Assembly (NCBI GenBank): GCA_030447525.1 | Contig: JAUJOR010000016.1 | Coordinates: forward strand, 1-64,000 | DNA: 64,000 nt | DNA from: Chloroflexota bacterium | GTDB lineage: Bacteria > Chloroflexota > UBA11872 > UBA12225 | Reading direction: 5' to 3' | Part shown: in pieces, positions 59,287 to 64,000 of the stretch | Position numbering within the stretch: position 1 is the stretch's first letter | Layout: each line of letters starts with the position of its first letter | Notes under the pieces: generated by a model | The model's database searches: none | What the model was told of the DNA's origin: nothing | What the model saw: only the letters and a program-made list of their open reading frames with translations | Made by a program: the position numbers and the translations under genes

Positions 59287-61647
59287 ATGAGGCGTCGGTT
59301 GTTGTCGCTGGCGGCGGGTGCCGCCCTGCTCTTCCCGGTAGTGCTGGCCCCCGCCGGGGCCGGCGCAGCCGGGGCGCGGCTTGTCCCGGCGGCCGGCCCG
59401 GCCGCGCCGGCCCCGGCTGCGGCGGGAGCGACGCTCCAGTCTGTCGTGTCCGCGCCGAACCCGCAGGTGCCCGGGGAGTACGAGCCGGTGGCGGAAACGC
59501 CCGGCCTGCGCATGTATGTGAATCGCGCGGACTCGAAGTTGATCGTCGAAGATCGACGCAACGGGAAGTTGTGGTCGAGCAATCCATTGCGTCCGCTGAG
59601 TGACCAGAAGACAATCCTGGACGATGCAGTTTTCCAGCTCAACTACACCAACGCCCGGCGCCAGATGACGAATCTGGCCAGTTCGGCGTCGGAGAGGCCG
59701 GAGCTGTCGTTCCAGAACATCCAGAACGGCGTTCGTGTCATCTATGACATTCAGAAGCTCAAGCTGAAGATCACGGCGGACTACTCCTTGAAGGAGGAGC
59801 CGCGGGTCGACGGGCAGGGGACGGTGGGCTACCTGGAGGTGACCATTCCGGAAGGTGGGGTGCAGGAAGGGGGCGACTGCTCGTCGCCGACGAGCACCTC
59901 CTGCTTCATGGTGGTGACGTTGGAGCTCTTGCCCCTGTTCGGCGCCGCGCCGATAGGGAGTGAAGGCTACCTGATGGTCCCTGACGAGTCCGGGGCTATT
60001 GTCACCTTCAAGCCCGAGTACCCTCAATACCGGCAGCGCTACTCGGCCACCATCTACGGGGCCGACGCCGCCGCGCAGGCCTTTCAGACCGGCTCAGGCA
60101 GCACCTTCCGTAACGATCGGCCGCGTATGCCTCTCTGGGGCCTGAAGGAGGGGGACGCCGCCTATGCCGGGATTGTGACCAAGGGGCAGTTCCAGGCCAA
60201 CATCAACGGCTACCTGGCCGGATACATCACGAACGCCAATCGCGCTTCGACGGAGTTCATCTTCCGGCGTCAGGCCTCCATCCCGCGCCGCCGGACGCTG
60301 TTCGTCAACCGTATCGAGGACAACCTGATACCCGGCGACCGACAGGTGCGCTACGTCCTGCTGAACGGGGAGGACGCCAACTACGCCGGGATGGCCAAGG
60401 CGTACCGCGACTACCTCATGAAGTCGCGGGGGATGAAGAAGCTCCCGGATCAGCCGGCACGGCCATTGATCGACCTCTACATGGGCGCCCTGCGTCGGTC
60501 GTCTTTCCGCGATGACTTCCTGCCTATGACCACGTTCGATCAAGGCATCTCCATCATGCAGTCCTTCCTGGATCGGGGGGTCAAGGACTTTGACGTTCAG
60601 CTGATCGGCTGGAATGACGGGGGGGAGCGGGGCTACTGGCCCCGTCGTTACCCCGCAGAGGAGGAGCTCGGCGGCAACGCCGGGCTACGCCGGCTGACGG
60701 ATTTCGCCCACAAGAACGGCCTGCGCGTCTACCTCCAGGACAATTACTTGTACGGCTACACGATCTCTTCGGGGGGGATCTTCGGCCAGATCCCCATCGT
60801 GCGTAACATCTGGCCCAACTGGAGCTACGGCTTCAATACCCGCTTCGACACGATGCGCGGGGTGAACAAGCTCCCGGTGTTCTCAGGTAGCCGCACCGGT
60901 GGGAGCACCAATATCGGCTTCTATCTCATCAACCCGATCGTTTCCCGCCAGAGCTACGTCGAGCGGGACTACCCGAAGCACAAGTCGCTCGGCGCGGACG
61001 GCGTCAGTCTGTTGCTGATGGGCACCATCATCGCCTCGGACACCAATGAGCGCTACCCGCTCAGCCGTGAGGGTGTGGCCGAGGAATGGATGAAGATGGC
61101 GGATCGTTCTCGGGAGCTGCTGGGCGGGGCTATCGTCACCGGATCAAACGACTACGTCCTGGGGCGCACAGATCGGGTGTATGACGCCCCGGTGGACAGC
61201 ACGGATGCCTTCGGTGATGTGGCGGTGCCGGTGTACCACATCGCCACTCAGGGCCTGGTCGTACGCAACACGTTCGCCGTGAATCTCCGCAACGACCCCA
61301 AGACCGAGATCCTGCGACAGATCGAGTGGGGGATGCAGCCAGTGTACATGCTGACTAGCCAGCCCACGGCCGACCTTATCCGTACCGGCTTCAATCGCCT
61401 CTACAGCGGCGAGGCTTCGGAATGGCTCGAGCCCGCGGCCAACGAATACAAGCAGATGCGTGATGAGTTCGGGTACCTCAGCGGGAAGTTCATCACCAAC
61501 CATGAGATCCTTGCCCCGCGCGTCAATCGCGTAACCTACGAAGACGGCTCACAGGTGACCGTGAACTACAACCCCGTGCCGTACGAAGGCCCCGGTGGAC
61601 GGGTCGATGCCTTTGGATACACCCTCCGCAAGGGCGGCGGTCGCTGA
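59287..61647 (+). CDS. Secreted DUF5696 protein, glycoside-hydrolase-like
   Basis: 786 residues; ATG 59287 is eight bases after AAGGAG. Signal peptide about 1-28. A beta-rich N-terminal part (about 60-330) resembles the supersandwich domain that precedes barrels in some glycosidases. From about 393 the sequence looks like a TIM barrel: PLIDLYMGALRR, QGISIMQSFLDRGVKDFDVQ, YPAEEELGGNAGLRRLTDFA, KNGLRVYLQDNYLYG, SLGADGVSLLLMGTI, then AIVTGSNDYVLGRTDRVYDA. A small beta C-terminus ends it. Acidic residues in DVQLIGWNDGG, LQDNY and IIASDTNE are candidate catalytic positions, not proven. The GH101/GH129-like fold is my inference. Secretion and the ABC context point to glycan processing outside the cell. 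Confidence 0.8.
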   Translation: MRRRLLSLAAGAALLFPVVLAPAGAGAAGARLVPAAGPAAPAPAAAGATLQSVVSAPNPQVPGEYEPVAETPGLRMYVNRADSKLIVEDRRNGKLWSSNPLRPLSDQKTILDDAVFQLNYTNARRQMTNLASSASERPELSFQNIQNGVRVIYDIQKLKLKITADYSLKEEPRVDGQGTVGYLEVTIPEGGVQEGGDCSSPTSTSCFMVVTLELLPLFGAAPIGSEGYLMVPDESGAIVTFKPEYPQYRQRYSATIYGADAAAQAFQTGSGSTFRNDRPRMPLWGLKEGDAAYAGIVTKGQFQANINGYLAGYITNANRASTEFIFRRQASIPRRRTLFVNRIEDNLIPGDRQVRYVLLNGEDANYAGMAKAYRDYLMKSRGMKKLPDQPARPLIDLYMGALRRSSFRDDFLPMTTFDQGISIMQSFLDRGVKDFDVQLIGWNDGGERGYWPRRYPAEEELGGNAGLRRLTDFAHKNGLRVYLQDNYLYGYTISSGGIFGQIPIVRNIWPNWSYGFNTRFDTMRGVNKLPVFSGSRTGGSTNIGFYLINPIVSRQSYVERDYPKHKSLGADGVSLLLMGTIIASDTNERYPLSREGVAEEWMKMADRSRELLGGAIVTGSNDYVLGRTDRVYDAPVDSTDAFGDVAVPVYHIATQGLVVRNTFAVNLRNDPKTEILRQIEWGMQPVYMLTSQPTADLIRTGFNRLYSGEASEWLEPAANEYKQMRDEFGYLSGKFITNHEILAPRVNRVTYEDGSQVTVNYNPVPYEGPGGRVDAFGYTLRKGGGR

Positions 61648-61680
61648 GCTCGGGATACTGCGAGGAGGACACATATAGTC

Positions 61681-62643
61681 ATGAAGATGCGCGTTACCCG
61701 CAAGGAACCGCAGCTTGCCGTGGCCGGCGCCGGCGTCGGGGATACGGCCGCGACGGCGCCGGTGCGGCGCCGTCGCCGGATGACACTGAGCGTCCAGCGG
61801 ACGCTCGAGGGATACTTCTTCGTCTCCCCCTGGGTGCTCGGCTTCATCGTCTTTCTGGCCTGGCCCTTGTTCCAGAGCTTCTTCCTGAGCTTTCACGAGC
61901 TCCAGGCCACCTCCCTGAGCGATCTGAAATTCCGGGGCATTGACAACTACAAAGAAGCATTCTTTATCGATGCCCGCTTCTTACCCCGGCTGAGGGACAC
62001 CCTGCAGCAGAATCTGCTCGACGTTCCGGTGATCATGATCTTCAGTCTTTTCAGCGCCATCCTGGCCAACCAGAAGATCAAGGGGGTGATGGGCTTCCGG
62101 GCCGTTTTCTTCCTGCCCCTGGTGATTGGCTCGGCCCAGGTGATCCAGCAGCTCTTCAGCCAGGGTGTGGGTGGCGCCGTCCTCAGCCGGGGAGTGAACG
62201 TTCAGGAGCTAGCCTTCCAGTACCTGGGACCGGACGCCGCATCCGGTGTCGAGCAGTTGCTCAACCGGCTACTGTTCGTGCTCTGGAAGACGGGCGTGCA
62301 GATGCTGATCTTTCTGGCCGGGTTGAATAGCGTCTCCCCAGTACTCTATGAGGCGGCGCGCGTTGATGGCGCCACCGACTGGGACCGGTTCTGGAAGGTA
62401 ACGCTGCCCCTCTTGTCACCGGTCATTCTCGTGAACCTCGTCTACACTATCGTCGACTCCTTCACGGACACGTTCAACCAGGTACTGCAGTACATCCAGC
62501 AGACGGCCTTTGCCGGGGGCTTCCGCCTTGGATACGCCGCCTCCCTTGGCTGGATCTACTTCGCCATCGTGTTCATCATCCTCGCCACCGTCGTGCGAGT
62601 CACAAACCGCTACGTCTTCTATGCCGGCGAACGGAACTCGTAG
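61681..62643 (+). CDS. Sugar ABC transporter permease, MalF type (pair 2)
   Basis: 320 residues. After a basic 35-residue N-terminus there are six helices; the EAA loop is YEAARVDGATDWDRFWKVTL (about 223). Sequence differs clearly from the pair 1 permease, so this is not a recent duplicate. GGAGGAC lies about 12 bases upstream; ATG 61687 is an alternative start. Confidence 0.92.
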   Translation: MKMRVTRKEPQLAVAGAGVGDTAATAPVRRRRRMTLSVQRTLEGYFFVSPWVLGFIVFLAWPLFQSFFLSFHELQATSLSDLKFRGIDNYKEAFFIDARFLPRLRDTLQQNLLDVPVIMIFSLFSAILANQKIKGVMGFRAVFFLPLVIGSAQVIQQLFSQGVGGAVLSRGVNVQELAFQYLGPDAASGVEQLLNRLLFVLWKTGVQMLIFLAGLNSVSPVLYEAARVDGATDWDRFWKVTLPLLSPVILVNLVYTIVDSFTDTFNQVLQYIQQTAFAGGFRLGYAASLGWIYFAIVFIILATVVRVTNRYVFYAGERNS

Positions 62644-62673
62644 GACCCCGCAGCGCATCTTGGAGGTAACGCT

Positions 62674-63615
62674 ATGGCAGTCGTTTCCCAACAGTGGGTC
62701 CAGCGTCGTCCGGTCTGGCTGCGGGACACCCAGGTGTTCCGCCGGCGCGCGGTTACGTTTATCCAGCGTGCCTTTACGTATATCGTGCTCATCGATATCG
62801 CCTTCGTCTTCCTCGTCCCGATCTTCTACATCCTGGCCACATCCCTCAAGACAGCCCAGGACTTGACTGATCCGACCATCGTCTGGATCCCCTCCGGGTT
62901 CTTCTGGATCAACTACCCCCTGGCCTTCCTGGCCATGAACTACCCTCGGTCCCTATCTAACAGCCTGTGGATCTCATTAGGTTCGGCCTTTGGGCAAACG
63001 GTCAGCTGCGCCTTCGTCGGCTATGGCTTCGCCCGGATTCGCTTTCCTGGGCGCGACCTACTCTTTGCCCTCGTCCTTTTCACCTTCCTCGTCCCACCAC
63101 AGACGATCATTGTCCCTTTGTTCATTCTGTACAAGAACCTGGGGTGGATCAACTCCTATAACCCGTTCATCGTCCCTAGCTTCTTCGGTCATGGTCTGAA
63201 GGGCGCCTTGTTCGTGGTCGTGTTCCGCCAGTTCTTCAAGACCCAGCCCTGGGAGCTCGAGGAAGCGGCCCGCATCGACGGGGCCTCCGCCTTCGCCACC
63301 TGGTGGCGCATCATGCTCCCCATGTCCACGGCGGCCATCGTCGTCGTCTTCCTCTTCAGCGTGGTGTGGCACTGGAACGACTTTTTCGAGCCTTTCATCT
63401 ACCTGAACCGCATGGAGCATTTCACCCTGCCCATGCGCCTCTCGGTGCTCTCCCCTTCATTGGATCAAGTGACCGGCGGACAAGCGGGTGACCTGTTCAA
63501 CGAGGCGCTGGTGATGGCCGCCGTCTTCCTGGTGATCCTTCCGCCCCTGGCGATCTACATGTTCACCCAGCGCTTCTTCGTGGAGTCGATCGACCGTACT
63601 GGCCTGGTGGAGTGA
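62674..63615 (+). CDS. Carbohydrate ABC transporter permease, MalG type (pair 2)
   Basis: 313 residues, six helices, EAA loop EEAARIDGASAFATWWRIML (about 197), and the MalG-like VPIFYILATSLKTAQDL. TTGGAGGTAACGCT precedes the ATG. It is the last gene of the operon; its second binding protein is not in the window. Confidence 0.92.
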   Translation: MAVVSQQWVQRRPVWLRDTQVFRRRAVTFIQRAFTYIVLIDIAFVFLVPIFYILATSLKTAQDLTDPTIVWIPSGFFWINYPLAFLAMNYPRSLSNSLWISLGSAFGQTVSCAFVGYGFARIRFPGRDLLFALVLFTFLVPPQTIIVPLFILYKNLGWINSYNPFIVPSFFGHGLKGALFVVVFRQFFKTQPWELEEAARIDGASAFATWWRIMLPMSTAAIVVVFLFSVVWHWNDFFEPFIYLNRMEHFTLPMRLSVLSPSLDQVTGGQAGDLFNEALVMAAVFLVILPPLAIYMFTQRFFVESIDRTGLVE

Positions 63616-63655
63616 TCCCGGACCGGTAGCAAAACTCCAGGTCCTGGTCCCAAGT

Positions 63656-63691
63656 ATCGACTTCTCAGAGATCCACCTCTGAGAAGTCGAT
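63656..63691 (+). terminator. 15-bp perfect hairpin after the ABC operon
   Basis: atcgacttctcagag (63656-63670) pairs exactly with 63677-63691 around a 6-base loop, 40 bases past the last stop. It is probably the operon terminator, although no T-run follows. Confidence 0.55.
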
Positions 63692-63725
63692 CATCAAGGC
63701 CCGCGCAGGGGCGCGATAGCAACTA

Positions 63726-63782
63726 ACAGGTGCGGCCGTCAGCCCCTCTGTGATGAGAGGAGGGGCCGCCGGCCGCACCTGT
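63726..63782. repeat. Nested inverted repeat (13-bp outer arms)
   Basis: acaggtgcggccg (63726-63738) and its exact complement (63770-63782) enclose a second stem, gcccct with aggggc. A strong nested hairpin. Confidence 0.7.
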
Positions 63783-63842
63783 GTGGCGATCGTAGAAGGG
63801 GAGAGGGACTTGACCTGGTCCAGGCCGTCCCGTGGCTCTGCG

Positions 63843-63895
63843 ATCGCCTGGCTGCAGGCGGGCGACGGGGCCTCTCCTGCCTGCAGCCAGGCGAT
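63843..63895. repeat. 17-bp perfect inverted repeat
   Basis: atcgcctggctgcaggc (63843-63859) and its complement at 63879-63895 with a 19-base spacer. Confidence 0.75.
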
Positions 63896-64000
63896 GGGGC
63901 CTATATGAACGCCTCGCCTGCCATCTGCAGATGGATGGGCCGTGTTGACCCGAGCTGTATGGCTGCGCCCCACCCCCGGCCGGGTACAACCCCCTGCCGG

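Larger units (their letters stand above)
63616..64000. other. Hairpin-rich intergenic end of the window
   Basis: Nearly 400 bases without a supported gene. Three long perfect inverted repeats lie one after another (listed separately), followed by the palindrome ccatctgcagatgg (63921-63934). Short open frames on the minus strand cross the hairpins and look spurious. Confidence 0.55.

Noticed and set aside
63665-63973. Minus-strand open frame near the right edge
   Set aside because: It is made almost entirely of hairpin arms and has no ribosome site or domain.
1-64000. tRNA, rRNA, CRISPR arrays or intact insertion sequences
   Set aside because: I looked for T-loop patterns, regularly spaced repeats and transposase motifs on both strands and saw none.

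Overview
This is a GC-rich bacterial chromosome segment, roughly two thirds G+C, with many GTG starts and many 1-4 base stop/start overlaps. I see no rRNA, tRNA, CRISPR array, prophage or intact insertion sequence. The order rpmB / DAK2-kinase / recG / rsmD / coaD / DUF177 / rpmF / fabD / fabG / accC / nusB / acyl carrier protein / tatC, together with the sugar ABC cluster, suggests a Chloroflexota member (perhaps Thermomicrobia-like). That assignment is an inference from gene content, not from a marker tree.

Layout. 1-2.2 kb (minus): the start of an FGGY sugar kinase that runs off the left edge, then an FAD-dependent oxidoreductase. 2.5-5.8 kb (plus): a coupled operon of a P-loop kinase fused in frame to OMP decarboxylase, a DUF951 protein and an MFS transporter. 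5.8-12.6 kb (minus): an anti-sigma/STAS switch pair, a cellulose-synthase-like glycosyltransferase, a hybrid histidine kinase and a membrane protein. 12.6-18.5 kb: a 169-bp dispersed repeat, an HNH protein, an A-type Fe-S carrier, a membrane zinc peptidase, rlmN, rpe and rpmB. 18.7-31.0 kb (plus): a housekeeping run for repair, translation, CoA, fatty-acid synthesis and Tat export, containing an acyl carrier protein that lacks its phosphopantetheine serine. 31.1-46.7 kb: rluD, lspA, a DksA-like protein, lepB, rsmG, glpK, an FtsH relative with two tandem M41 regions, DUF3105, DUF721, recF, a beta-hydroxyacid dehydrogenase, a LysM protein, murD and rph. 46.8-50.6 kb (minus): an oligopeptide-type binding protein, a NUDIX hydrolase, a membrane protein and dcd.

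51.1-63.6 kb (plus) is the most interesting part: an eight-gene block behind one sigma-70-like promoter that has a perfect 20-bp palindrome at its start point. It encodes a 1101-residue solute-binding protein with two carbohydrate-binding-like modules, a permease pair, a membrane-anchored NHL-repeat protein coupled to a YIP1-family membrane protein, a secreted DUF5696 protein that looks like an unusual glycoside hydrolase, and a second permease pair. There is no ATPase. I read it as a surface glycan capture, processing and import machine whose substrate is unknown. The window ends in a run of strong hairpins.

Several genes (kinase-pyrF, recG, coaD) carry a -10-like hexamer only 8-10 bases before the start codon, which suggests leaderless or near-leaderless mRNAs.
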